NCBI GenBank assembly: GCA_016721185.1
Contig: JADKIP010000016.1
Span: forward strand, 124,001-188,000
Length of the DNA stretch: 64,000 bases
Source of the DNA: Candidatus Dechloromonas phosphorivorans
GTDB lineage: Bacteria > Pseudomonadota > Gammaproteobacteria > Burkholderiales > Rhodocyclaceae
Direction of reading: 5' to 3'
Positions 1 through 11,298 of the stretch are shown in pieces. Positions within the stretch are counted from its first letter, which is position 1. Each line of letters begins with the position of its first letter. The notes below the pieces were generated by a model, which worked only from the letters and a program-made list of their open reading frames with translations, searched no databases and was not told the DNA's origin. The position numbers were made by a program, and so were the translations under genes.

Positions 1-521
1 TCGCCGCCCGGATGCATGTGCGGATTGAAGTGGGTGTGCGGTGCCCAGCGCACCAGTGCGCTACTGATGCCATCGTGTTCGTGCAGCGGCAGCACGCTGA
101 GGCCGGGAACCAGGCCACGGTGCCACTCGGCTTGCCGGGTATCAAGGCAGACGGCTTCGGTGTCGCCGGGGGCGAATTGCCAGAGCTTGACGAAAATGCT
201 GCAGCCCGGCCGCGAGTGCGGACGGTGCGCTGTACCCGGCGGGTTACGCAGGTAGGTGCCGGCCGGATAGTCTCCGTGTTCATCGGAAAAAACACCGTCC
301 AGCACCAGAATTTCCTCCCCGCCATCGTGCCGGTGCGGGCTGAAAGCCGAACCTGGGGCGTAACGCACGATGCTGGTCGCCCGGCCAACTTCGGTCCCGA
401 CGCGATCCAGCATCCGGCGTTCAACGCCAGGCTGCGGCGAAGGCGACCAGAGCGCTTTCGCGGCGTGCACGACGACGCGCTGAGCGAAATCGTCATGCAG
501 GCGGGTGATGGTTTGTTGCAT
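1..521 (-). CDS. Cupin-domain protein, ChrR-like (partial, runs off left edge)
   Basis: The reverse strand encodes about 173 residues from an ATG at 521, with an AGGAAA ribosome binding site about 9 bases upstream, and stays open to the window edge. Two histidine-rich stretches are visible: HRHDGGEE at residues 63-70, and HTHFNPHMH close to the edge. They look like metal-ligand motifs of two successive cupin barrels, as in ChrR-type cupins. ChrR proteins are zinc-binding anti-sigma factors in some bacteria, but no partner sigma gene is next to this one, so a role as a free-standing cupin enzyme or sensor is equally possible. The C-terminus cannot be judged. Confidence 0.75.
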   Translation of the reverse strand, partial: MQQTITRLHDDFAQRVVVHAAKALWSPSPQPGVERRMLDRVGTEVGRATSIVRYAPGSAFSPHRHDGGEEILVLDGVFSDEHGDYPAGTYLRNPPGTAHRPHSRPGCSIFVKLWQFAPGDTEAVCLDTRQAEWHRGLVPGLSVLPLHEHDGISSALVRWAPHTHFNPHMHPGG

Positions 522-671
522 GCTTGGTTTTTCCTACGGTGGTTTTCAGGTTGCAAAGGCATCGACCGCAGTACTCAGCAATCGTTCTTCCGCACCAGCT
601 CGAGAGGATGTTGGTCGAAGACTCGTTCCAGTCGGGGCAATCAAATATTCAACGCTGTTTTCACAAAATAC

Positions 672-2009
672 TTAGCGTACCCGGTCGAGATCGGCCTGAT
701 TCTTCTCATCAACGTAAATGCCCGTTTTACTTGCCCGGCTGCTGGCGAAACAAATGACTTCGACATTGCTCACCGGTTTCCCCTTGTGCAGCACGTCGAC
801 CGCGCAACGCCCGTATTCGCTTTCGATGGTCGCCAGCAAATTGCGGGCGTAGGGCGATTCCAGCTTGCCGTCGAGAATCAGGTTGGCGAGCAGCACGCCG
901 TCCGGCTTCAGGGCGCGGCGGGTGCCGGCCCAGAATTCGCGGGTCACCAGATGGCTGGGGATCGAGGTGTGCGAACTGTAGACATCGACCAGCACCGCAT
1001 CGAATCGGCGCTCGGTGGTGGCGATGAAACGCCGGGCATCGTCGGCAATGAATTCGCCGGTGACGGCTTCACGGAGAAAGTGCTTTTCGGCAATGTCGCG
1101 GATCGCCGGGTCGATATCGACATAGGTGTAGCGGTTGAGCGGTTCGCGGTGCGACAGCGTAAACCCGCCGGCACCGAGGACCAGAATTTCCTTGTTCCTG
1201 AAGCCGAGATCGTCGAGCAGAATCTGCCGCAGGTGCTTGATGTAGCGCGTGTAGTTCGGCGGTTCGCTATCGTCGATCAGCGACGCTGTTGATTTATTCA
1301 CCCAGAAGGCGCGCGGATTTTGCTGGCCGCTCAGGGTTACATCGCCGACGATGTACTCGGCATAGGCGGTATCGGCGGTGACGTCATGCTGCAAATTGAA
1401 GCCGGCGGCGAGTGCTGCGGTCGACAGCGAAAAAGCGATGATTTTCCCATTGCGCTGGGCCAGCAGCAGCGAGCCGATGACCAGCCCCAGCGCGCAGGCG
1501 AATACCGCCGCCGAGACGCCCAGCCACTGCATGACCAGCAAGGAAAGGCTGACCGAGCCGAGAAAGGAACCCAGTGTCGACCAGTACAGCGCCAGTCCGC
1601 TTGCTTCGCCGGTACGGGCGTGCTTCATCAGATTGGTCAGGATCGGCACCGTCTGGCCGAGCAGCCAGGCCAGCGGGCAGAGCACGCCGCCGATGAAAAA
1701 CAGGTAGGCAACCAGCACTGGTTGCAGGTGGGCAAACATCCAGTCCACCGAAACGCCGGCCAGTCCGATGCCGGCCAGCGCAGCGGCGATCAGGAAATTT
1801 CGCGCGACGATGGCGGTGTAGTTGCCGGCCACTTTGGCGCCGGCGGCGTAACCGAGCGCCAGGGCGAGCAGGAAGAAGCCGATGGTCGGTGCGGTGACGA
1901 CGATGGAACTGCCGATGTGCGGCACCAGTCGGCGCAGGGCAATGACTTCCGCGCCCAGCGAGCAGAAGCCTTCGATGAAAACAATGGTGTAGAGCAGGGT
2001 TCGCGACAT
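672..2009 (-). CDS. Membrane-fused spermidine-synthase-like protein
   Basis: About 445 residues. The N-terminal half (roughly residues 1-215) is a run of hydrophobic helices. The C-terminal half is a Rossmann methyltransferase-like domain of the spermidine synthase family, with the nucleotide-binding stretch ILVLGAGGFTLS near residue 275 and the acidic TYVDIDP about 15 residues later. Proteins of this fused type are common in bacteria. Their aminopropyl-transfer activity is unproven in most cases, so polyamine synthesis is a family inference. The start is taken at ATG 2009; an in-frame TTG at 2027 would add six residues, and neither has a strong ribosome binding site. Confidence 0.8.
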   Translation of the reverse strand: MSRTLLYTIVFIEGFCSLGAEVIALRRLVPHIGSSIVVTAPTIGFFLLALALGYAAGAKVAGNYTAIVARNFLIAAALAGIGLAGVSVDWMFAHLQPVLVAYLFFIGGVLCPLAWLLGQTVPILTNLMKHARTGEASGLALYWSTLGSFLGSVSLSLLVMQWLGVSAAVFACALGLVIGSLLLAQRNGKIIAFSLSTAALAAGFNLQHDVTADTAYAEYIVGDVTLSGQQNPRAFWVNKSTASLIDDSEPPNYTRYIKHLRQILLDDLGFRNKEILVLGAGGFTLSHREPLNRYTYVDIDPAIRDIAEKHFLREAVTGEFIADDARRFIATTERRFDAVLVDVYSSHTSIPSHLVTREFWAGTRRALKPDGVLLANLILDGKLESPYARNLLATIESEYGRCAVDVLHKGKPVSNVEVICFASSRASKTGIYVDEKNQADLDRVR

Positions 2010-2134
2010 CGGCGAATTATCCGTCAAGCCGTGGCGAATATGACGCTTCGGAAAGAGCGCTGGCTAACCTCGGCAAGTATCCCGCTGGTTGCGAGGGTGC
2101 GATCGGGTGGCTGCTGATTCCGCCGCAACGTAAA

Positions 2135-2156
2135 ACGGGGCCGAAGCCCCGTTTTT
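2135..2156 (-). terminator. Rho-independent terminator, bidirectional
   Basis: A perfect hairpin ACGGGGC-CGAA-GCCCCGT is flanked by A-rich sequence on one side and a T run on the other, so it can work in both directions. It lies beyond the stop of the leftward secreted-protein gene that ends at 2210. Confidence 0.75.
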
Positions 2157-2169
2157 GTACTGTTTTTCG

Positions 2170-2182
2170 GGTTGACCGCAGC
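2170..2182 (-). repeat. Dispersed GCTGCGGTCAACC word, exact copy
   Basis: Exact copy on the reverse strand, 28 bases beyond the stop codon of the gene ending at 2210. It is followed by A/T tracts at offsets 3-7 and 14-18. The second tract runs into the terminator hairpin. Confidence 0.7.
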
Positions 2183-2209
2183 CAGCCGGTCATCGCCCGA
2201 TCTGGCCGC

Positions 2210-2788
2210 TTATTTGGCAGTCGGTGCCATGACGCCGATGGCCAGCACCTGCAGATAGGTGCCTTCGACCTGATCACCGACCTTGATCTGGGAGAGCAGA
2301 TCCGCATCCTTGATCTTCAGCTCGTAAACATTGCCCTTGGCACCCTTGATGCTGATTTTCTTGGCCTTGGTATTGACGGTGATAACATCGGCGACGAAGT
2401 GAGTTTCGCTGCCAACAATGGCGGCGGGCTTTTCACCCGGTGCAGCGCGGGCGCCATCCGCCATTTCTTCCGTAACGCGCAGGCCAGGGCCTTTTTTCAG
2501 CTTGAGCGACACGGCTCTGGCGTACTCGGCGACGACGTGGTCGCCGACCTTGACCTGAGCGAGATTGCGCACTTCCTTGCCGACCACGACCTGGGCGATG
2601 GTGCCATCTTCCAGCTTGAGGCCGACTTTGCGCGACGGCAGATCAATCGACATCACCTCGGCGTCAGTCCGAATCGCCGAGCCTGCGATGTACGCTGGCG
2701 TGGCCTTTGCAGCCGGGGCATCTGCGGCCATGGCCGGGGTGGTGATCAGGCCGGCGGCCAGTAGGGCGGCAACGATAAATTTCTGCAT
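2210..2788 (-). CDS. Secreted protein with two internal repeats, function unknown
   Basis: A protein of 192 residues starting at ATG 2788, which follows a clear AGGAG ribosome binding site. The N-terminus (MQKFIVAALLAAGL, then AMA-A) is a typical Sec signal peptide, so the product should be periplasmic. Two similar segments follow, roughly residues 40-90 and 130-185. Each starts with a valine-rich strand (DAEVMSIDLPSRKVGLKL; VADVITVNTKAKKISIKG) and ends in a VKVGD.V.G/AEY turn, which suggests a duplicated small beta-barrel. I do not recognise a named family. It stands alone, with its own terminator downstream. Confidence 0.8.
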   Translation of the reverse strand: MQKFIVAALLAAGLITTPAMAADAPAAKATPAYIAGSAIRTDAEVMSIDLPSRKVGLKLEDGTIAQVVVGKEVRNLAQVKVGDHVVAEYARAVSLKLKKGPGLRVTEEMADGARAAPGEKPAAIVGSETHFVADVITVNTKAKKISIKGAKGNVYELKIKDADLLSQIKVGDQVEGTYLQVLAIGVMAPTAK

Positions 2789-3001
2789 TGAATAACTCCT
2801 GAATAAAATCAAATGGCAGCGCCACCATAACGGCACCTTGGGTAAAACATGCCAATACATTAGCACGATGGTATTGCTGGGCGGTACAAAATCCGCTGGT
2901 TGACCTCGCCAATTTCGCCCTGCTGCATGGCTCGGCAGGCTTTTTGAAGGTCGCCAGCGGCAAGGGCGGCTAATTTTTATTCGCCTGCGCCGAATGAATG
3001 A

Positions 3002-4336
3002 TCAGCCGAACATGTCCTCATACATTCGCCCGGCCCAGGCAAAATCTTCGGTGACCAGATCGTCGCGGCGCAGATTGTCGTCATCCTGATCCTGAATGAT
3101 GATGCCCTTGTCGTTGACGTGGTACTGGAAGCGCACGGCAACATCCTCGCGCGGCGCCGTGTTGACCATCATGAAGCAGAGGTTGTCCGGCAACGCGTAC
3201 TTGGGTTCGCGGCCCTTGACCCGTTCGCTGATGTATTTGGCGACAATCTTGGCGTGTGCGTTGGCAACATGGCCGGCTTTTGGATAGAAAAGGAACTGTG
3301 GCGAAACGACACCGACTGAGTCGCCGATCACGTAAACGTCCGGGTCGTCCTTCATGTTCAGGAAGAAGGGATCGACGCCGGCCCAGCCCGTTGGCTTGCC
3401 TTCGGCATTCTTGCCGATGACGCCGGCCTTCCACGCCATGTCGCCGGCCTGGTGCGGCGCCATCAGAATGCTGTGGTCGAAACTGAAGTCGCCAACCGCC
3501 GTCTTGATCTTCTTGTTGAAGGGATCGACTTCCTTGATCACCGCCTTCGGCACGTAGGTAATCTGGTCCTTGTAGAGATTCTCGAAGGCTTCCTGAAAAC
3601 CGCCGGTAATCGGGCGCGGGCTGTCTTTCGGATCGAGGATGATGATCCGGCCCTTGATCTTGCGCTCCTTGAAGAGGCCGGCAATCAGGCAGGCGCGCTC
3701 GTAAGGCGAGGGCGGGCAGCGATGCGGCGGCGGGGGCAGCGTCATCACCAGATCACCGCCCTTGAAGTTCTGAATGCTCTCCTTGAGGGCAAAGTGTTCA
3801 GCGTTGGGAATGTAGGCCGCCGGGAAATGCGCCTTGGTGTATTCGGCAGCCTTGCGGTCATTGCCGAACCAGGCTTCGTAGTTGTAGCGGATGCCGGCGC
3901 CGACGATCAGATAGTCGTAATCGATCCAGCCCTGGGCGGTGATGACACGTTTTTTGTCACGCTCGAAGGCGGTGACTTCGGTCTGGATAAATTTGTAATC
4001 GTATTTTTGTGCGACTTTCAGGTAGCTGAAGGTCAGGAAGTTGGTGTCGACGACATCGACCAACCACTTGTTGCTCATCGGGCAGGAGAAGAAGACCGGG
4101 TTGCGTTCGAGCACGACGACATCCAGCGTCGGGTCCAGCTTCTTCAGGTGCTTGGCGGCGCTGATGCCGCCCCAGCCTCCACCACAGACAACCACCCGTT
4201 TGCCCGTCGCTTTCGGCAGCAGCGGGTCGGATTGCATATTGATCAGGAAAGGGAGCGGGCTGGTCGGCTGCGCCAGCGCGCTGGTGGCGCCCAGCACGGC
4301 GCCGGCAGCCAGGAATTGGCGGCGATTAAAAGTCAT
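3002..4336 (-). CDS. FccB-like FAD flavoprotein (sulfide dehydrogenase family) with Tat signal
   Basis: A protein of 444 residues starting at ATG 4336, with GGAGA seven bases upstream. The N-terminus has a twin-arginine motif (NRRQF, residues 4-8) followed by a hydrophobic stretch, so export as a folded flavoprotein is expected. The FAD-binding loop is CGGGWGG at 51-57, and a second dinucleotide motif DYLIVGAGIRY lies at 141-151. The sequence follows flavocytochrome c sulfide dehydrogenase flavoprotein subunits, including CPPSPYERA at 207-215, which carries the first redox cysteine. The stretch expected to hold the second redox cysteine reads GWAGVDP (317-323), with alanine where cysteine is normal. 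No cytochrome subunit gene lies alongside, so sulfide oxidation is doubtful. Confidence 0.8.
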   Translation of the reverse strand: MTFNRRQFLAAGAVLGATSALAQPTSPLPFLINMQSDPLLPKATGKRVVVCGGGWGGISAAKHLKKLDPTLDVVVLERNPVFFSCPMSNKWLVDVVDTNFLTFSYLKVAQKYDYKFIQTEVTAFERDKKRVITAQGWIDYDYLIVGAGIRYNYEAWFGNDRKAAEYTKAHFPAAYIPNAEHFALKESIQNFKGGDLVMTLPPPPHRCPPSPYERACLIAGLFKERKIKGRIIILDPKDSPRPITGGFQEAFENLYKDQITYVPKAVIKEVDPFNKKIKTAVGDFSFDHSILMAPHQAGDMAWKAGVIGKNAEGKPTGWAGVDPFFLNMKDDPDVYVIGDSVGVVSPQFLFYPKAGHVANAHAKIVAKYISERVKGREPKYALPDNLCFMMVNTAPREDVAVRFQYHVNDKGIIIQDQDDDNLRRDDLVTEDFAWAGRMYEDMFG

Positions 4337-4626
4337 TTCAGTCTCCATTCGTTAAACCACCGAGGCACGGAGATGCCCCGGTTTACAGGTGATCCCGCAA
4401 GGGATCGTCGAAGGCAGCAGACGCTACGCAGAGCGCCCATCATCACTGCCAGACGGATTTTAGACTGACTGGTTGCCGAAACGTGTTGTGTTGTCAGGGA
4501 GAAGGCTTGGGGTGGCCCGGGGATTTTGCGCTCAACAACTTTAATCGCACGATCGGCAGCGGCTTATCCCGATTACCCTGCGCTAGCCGCCGATAAATAG
4601 TCGATTTTCAAGTCGTGCGGACGGCT

Positions 4627-5511
4627 TCAACGGCGGCGCAGCTTTTGCCACATGCTCCAGCTGAAGAAAAACAGGCCGATCCAGATCAGCCCGAAGCTGA
4701 CCAGACGGGCGGTTTGCAGCGGTTCGCCGAAGATCCAGATGGCGGTGATGAACTGCATGGTCGGGTTGATGTACATCAGCATGCCGACGGTGGCCAGATC
4801 GAGCCGTTGGGTGGCGGCGGCGAAGGCCATCAGGGGGAGGGCGGTGAGAATGCCGGCGCCGACCAGCAAGGCTGCGGTCGACGTCTCGTGGGCGGCAAAA
4901 ACCAGGTGCCCGCTCTGGAACTGCCAGATCGCGTAGATACCGCAGATCGGCAGCATGGCCAGGGTTTCCAGCCAGAGACCGGAGAGCGCATCGACCGGCA
5001 CTTGTTTACGCACCAGGCCGTAGGTGCCGAAAGTGGCGGCGAGAAATAGCGATACCCAGGGCAGGCTGCCCAGTGCGGTGACTTCGTTGATGATGGCGGC
5101 CAGGGCAAAGCCGACTGAAATCCATTCCAGCTTGTTGAGGCGTTCTTTCAACACCAGCAGGCCGAGCAGCACGTTGACCAGCGGCGTCAGGAAATAGCCG
5201 AGGCTGGAGGCGACGACCTGCTGATGGCTGACGGCCCATAAAAACATCAGCCAGTTGCTGGCGACCAGCAAGGCGGCGAGGGCAAGCATGGCGAACTGGC
5301 GAGGGGTCTTGAAAACCGCCAGCACATTGCCCCAGCGTTGACGCAGGGTGAGCAGAATGCCGACAAAGACGCAGGACCAGACGGCGCGGTTGGAGAGCAC
5401 ATCCATCGGTGAAATATGGGAGAGCTGACGAAAATAGAGCGGAAAGAAGCCCCATATGCCGTAAGCGAGCAGGCCGAAGCCGATGCCGGCGAGGTGTGTT
5501 TTCCGGTTCAT
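4627..5511 (-). CDS. rarD: RarD-type EamA/DMT membrane permease
   Basis: A protein of 294 residues with about ten hydrophobic helices. The start GFGLLAYGIWGFFPLYFRQL and the following SNRAVWSC are typical of RarD, the chloramphenicol-sensitive protein family within the EamA drug/metabolite transporters. The substrate is unknown. The start codon lies five bases past the stop of the leftward DUF599 gene, so the two are probably cotranscribed. Confidence 0.85.
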   Translation of the reverse strand: MNRKTHLAGIGFGLLAYGIWGFFPLYFRQLSHISPMDVLSNRAVWSCVFVGILLTLRQRWGNVLAVFKTPRQFAMLALAALLVASNWLMFLWAVSHQQVVASSLGYFLTPLVNVLLGLLVLKERLNKLEWISVGFALAAIINEVTALGSLPWVSLFLAATFGTYGLVRKQVPVDALSGLWLETLAMLPICGIYAIWQFQSGHLVFAAHETSTAALLVGAGILTALPLMAFAAATQRLDLATVGMLMYINPTMQFITAIWIFGEPLQTARLVSFGLIWIGLFFFSWSMWQKLRRR

Positions 5512-5516
5512 CCGGC

Positions 5517-6209
5517 TCAGGGCTTGTCGCGCAGGAGTTCGAGTGCCGGCGAGCGGAAATCGCGTCGGTAGAGCACGATGAGCACAGTCAGGGCGAGGGT
5601 GCCGAGGACCAGCGGGCTGAGCAGCCAGCCGGAGGCGGCGAGGCCGAAGTAGTAGGCGCGGATGCCGCGATTGAAGTCGTCGCCGGCCAGGTTGTTGGCC
5701 CCGGCGACGCGCTGGGCATATTTTTCATTGATCGGCTGGTCGGCCTGGCCCTGCGGCGCTGCGCCGACCAGAATGGACAGCAGGTTGAACTGGCGCAATG
5801 ACCAGGTGAACTTGAAGTAGGCGAAGACGAAAGAGACGAGGACCAGCATCAGCTTGATTTCAAGCAATTCCCGATTGCCGATGCCGCCGAAAGGCAGTTC
5901 GGCGGTAACGCTGATCAGCTTGTCGGAAGCGCCCAGCGCCGCGACCAGGCCGGCAATGATGTAAATGGTGGTGTTGGCGTAAAAGGAAACGCTGGTCATC
6001 AGGTTGCCGATCAAGGTTGAGTCGGCAACGCGAATCTCCCGCTCCAGCATGCGCCGCGCCCAGTCCAGCCGGTAAGTCTGGGTGGTCCGGACCAGGCCGC
6101 TGTCGCCCCAGCGGCTGTGCTCGGAAAACCAGGCGTAACCGCCCCAGCAGGCAAAGAAAAGGACCAGAGAAATCCAGTCGACCGCAGAAAGGTGGGGGAG
6201 CGCGTGCAT
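5517..6209 (-). CDS. DUF599 family membrane protein
   Basis: A protein of about 230 residues with four hydrophobic segments: near the N-terminus, around residues 80-100, around 125-145, and near the C-terminus. The stretch WGGYAWFSEH followed by the amphipathic RLDWARRMLEREIRVADSTLIGNLM matches the DUF599 family of inner-membrane proteins, whose function is unknown. The start is taken at ATG 6209; an in-frame TTG 18 bases earlier is possible. It probably forms a transcript with rarD downstream. Confidence 0.75.
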   Translation of the reverse strand: MHALPHLSAVDWISLVLFFACWGGYAWFSEHSRWGDSGLVRTTQTYRLDWARRMLEREIRVADSTLIGNLMTSVSFYANTTIYIIAGLVAALGASDKLISVTAELPFGGIGNRELLEIKLMLVLVSFVFAYFKFTWSLRQFNLLSILVGAAPQGQADQPINEKYAQRVAGANNLAGDDFNRGIRAYYFGLAASGWLLSPLVLGTLALTVLIVLYRRDFRSPALELLRDKP

Positions 6210-6538
6210 GGCAAGAGTTTGCCACAAGGGAGCGGCGGCAGGATGCCCGGATAGTTTGGCGCCCAGACCGATCAGTTTTGTTAATAGCGATAGCCCGGCC
6301 GCTGCTTACGCTGAATATCCGAGTTTTAAATCTCTGAATGGTGATCCTTCAGCGCCAGCAACTGTGATTATTTGCTTCACTTTGCCCGTCTGGAAAGAAC
6401 GCTGCTACAGGCCGGTTGAAAGTGCCAAGGGGGATCATTTCCCGGAAAGTTACAACCCTGCCCAAAAAGCGTAGGATTATCAAATTCAGCAAATAATAAT
6501 CAGGGCTAAAAACCCCCGTCTGTTTCTTGGAGGCGCTT
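6210..6538. other. Intergenic stretch with no recognisable gene
   Basis: These 329 bases separate the leftward DUF599 gene from the rightward histidine kinase and must hold both promoters. The last 60 bases are A/T-rich. I found no tRNA, no convincing riboswitch core, no long inverted repeat and no reading frame with coding character. Confidence 0.5.
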
Positions 6539-6828
6539 ATGGAGCGAGCTAGTCAGACGTATCGCCAAGCCTATCGGCAGATGCTTGCCGCACTGGTTCT
6601 GGGATTTATTCTGGCGTGCGGCATTTCCGCTTATTTATTGTTTCAGAGCTTTCAGCAGGCGCAGCTTAATGCAGAAAAAACGGTCGCTAATCTAACGCTT
6701 AGCCTCGAAAATTTTTTGGACGTTCATTTCGAAGTGTCTGACCTGATTTTGCAGCAGGCCGCTGCGGAGTTTCAGCGAAAATCCGATCAAAAATTCAGTG
6801 CCAAAGCCTTTTCCGAGAAATTGGGGAG

Positions 6829-9534
<2,706 letters not shown>

Positions 9535-9621
9535 GTCTGTCGACTGCTTTGGCTTGTTTGCCTGTTCCGGAGCAAATGCTTGGGTGTGACGGGTCTTTGT
9601 AGCAGTTCTTCGGCGTAGGTG

Positions 9622-11298
9622 TTAGGGCTGGGTTTTGTCCTCGTCGCCCGAGTTGCGGGGCAGCAGCACCCTGAACATCGAACCTTTGCCGACTTCGCTG
9701 GTGACCTCGATTCGCCCGCCGTGCTTATTGACGATGCCATAGGAGAGCGATAAGCCGAGCCCGGTGCCTTTACCGATCGGCTTGGTGGTAAAGAAGGGTT
9801 CAAAAATTCGTCCGATGTGCTCGGGGGCGATGCCCTTGCCGGTGTCTTCAACTTCCAGCCAGACGTTGTGCGCATCATGACCGGTACGAATGTTGATCTG
9901 GCCATGTTCCTCAATGGCATGCGCGGCATTGATCAGCAGGTTCATGAAAACCTGGTTGAGCTGCGACGGCATGCATTCGATCTTGGGCGTGTCGCCATAT
10001 TCCTTGACCACTTTGGCTTTGTACTTCAGCTCGTTCCACACCACATTCAGGGTGCTATCCAGCCCGGTTTCAAGATTGGCCCATTCGCGCGCGGCCTTGT
10101 CGACGTGCGAGAAATCCTTGAGATCACAGACAATTTGCTTGACCCGCTGCAAGCCGTCGAGGGATTCGCTGAGTAGGCTGCCGATGTCTTCACGCAGGAA
10201 TTCGACGTCGATTTCGGCTTTCAGGCACCTGATTTTTTGCCGGACATCGTCGACCAGCGATTCTTCCGTCTGCTCATAGGCGGCAAGCAGCCGCAGCATT
10301 TTGTGGGTGTAATTTTGCAGGGTGCCGAGATTGGAATTGACGAAGCCCACCGGATTATTGATTTCGTGGGCTACCCCGGCGGCCAGTTGGCCAATTGAAG
10401 CCATTTTTTCGGATTGCAAAAGCTGGTTCTGCGCTTCTTCCAGCTTCTTGATCAAGTCTTGCTGACGTAATCGCTCGGCCAGCAAGCTGGCGTTTGCTGC
10501 TTGCAGGTCGGCGGTGCGCTCCCCGACGCGCTCCTCAAGTTTGTCGCGGGATTCGCGCAGTGCTGCTTCGGCCAGCGTTCGTTCGGTGATGTCGCTGAAG
10601 CCGAAAACGCGGCCGACAATGTGTTCGGCAAGATATTGCGGCCGTGATCTGCATTCAAAAACCCGCCCGTCCTTGAGCCGGAAAAGCGTTTCTGTTTCGG
10701 TGCTGTCGACAATGGTCTGCAAACGCAATTGAAAGGACTCGGTTTCAACAACCTGAGCGGTCATCAATTCGATGATCGCCGCATCTTTCCGGTCAAGCAG
10801 GAGGTCTTCGGGGATGTGCCACATGGCGCTGAACAAGCGGTTCATGCTGGCAATCCGCCCCTGCCAGTCGATCACCAGAATGCCGTTGCCGGTCGATTCC
10901 AGCGTTGCCCGCAGTTGCGAGAGTGTCTGCTCCAGCGCCGCCTCGACCTGGCGCTCGTTTTGCACATCGCGCGCTTGCACCAGCAACAGCGGCGAACCTT
11001 GATGTTCGACGACACGAACCGACTTGACCACCGTCAGCAGGGAGGCATCGGCACATTGATACAGCCCCTCCTGCCCGTTGATGTCGAGATATTGGCCGTT
11101 GCGCACGTCTTCCCAATAGAAAACGTCTTGCAATGAGCTTTCGATATCGGTGATGGTCATCGCCAGCAGGGCTTCTTCCGGGTAGCCCAAAGTCTGGCAG
11201 GCGCCCTGGTTGGCCATCACGATCTGCAATTGGGTCGGTTCAACCAGCAGCATCATGCTCGGGCTGTGATCGAGCATCAGTCGTTCAAGGCTCATCAT
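9622..11298 (-). CDS. PAS-containing sensor histidine kinase (cytosolic)
   Basis: A protein of 558 residues without clear membrane segments. Two PAS-like regions (about residues 1-120 and 125-245, the second ending GFSDITER) lead through a coiled coil (LRESRDKLEERVGERTADLQ) to a HisKA box with EKMASIGQLAAGVAHEINNP near residue 320. The ATPase domain follows, with NLLINAAHAI, DTGKGI and GKGTGLGLSLSYGIV. The start ATG overlaps the stop of the upstream HD-GYP gene as ATGA, so the two are translationally coupled. This suggests one pathway linking a sensory kinase to c-di-GMP breakdown. There is no adjacent response regulator, unless the HD-GYP protein is controlled another way. Confidence 0.85.
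   Translation of the reverse strand: MMSLERLMLDHSPSMMLLVEPTQLQIVMANQGACQTLGYPEEALLAMTITDIESSLQDVFYWEDVRNGQYLDINGQEGLYQCADASLLTVVKSVRVVEHQGSPLLLVQARDVQNERQVEAALEQTLSQLRATLESTGNGILVIDWQGRIASMNRLFSAMWHIPEDLLLDRKDAAIIELMTAQVVETESFQLRLQTIVDSTETETLFRLKDGRVFECRSRPQYLAEHIVGRVFGFSDITERTLAEAALRESRDKLEERVGERTADLQAANASLLAERLRQQDLIKKLEEAQNQLLQSEKMASIGQLAAGVAHEINNPVGFVNSNLGTLQNYTHKMLRLLAAYEQTEESLVDDVRQKIRCLKAEIDVEFLREDIGSLLSESLDGLQRVKQIVCDLKDFSHVDKAAREWANLETGLDSTLNVVWNELKYKAKVVKEYGDTPKIECMPSQLNQVFMNLLINAAHAIEEHGQINIRTGHDAHNVWLEVEDTGKGIAPEHIGRIFEPFFTTKPIGKGTGLGLSLSYGIVNKHGGRIEVTSEVGKGSMFRVLLPRNSGDEDKTQP

Noticed and set aside
12..1292. Long rightward open frame of 426 codons
   Set aside because: It lies antisense to the cupin and spermidine-synthase-like genes, both of which have clear family motifs. 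High GC creates long open antisense frames here.
2834..2972. Open stretch ending NPLVDLANFALLHGSAGFLKVASGKGG
   Set aside because: No start codon or ribosome binding site and no recognised family; it may be a gene relic but cannot be supported.
3452..4468. Rightward open frame of 338 codons
   Set aside because: Antisense to the FccB-like flavoprotein gene and without family features.
6300..6500. Possible riboswitch ahead of the frameshifted histidine kinase
   Set aside because: Some G-rich and A-rich stretches are present but no consistent stem set or known core motif could be drawn.
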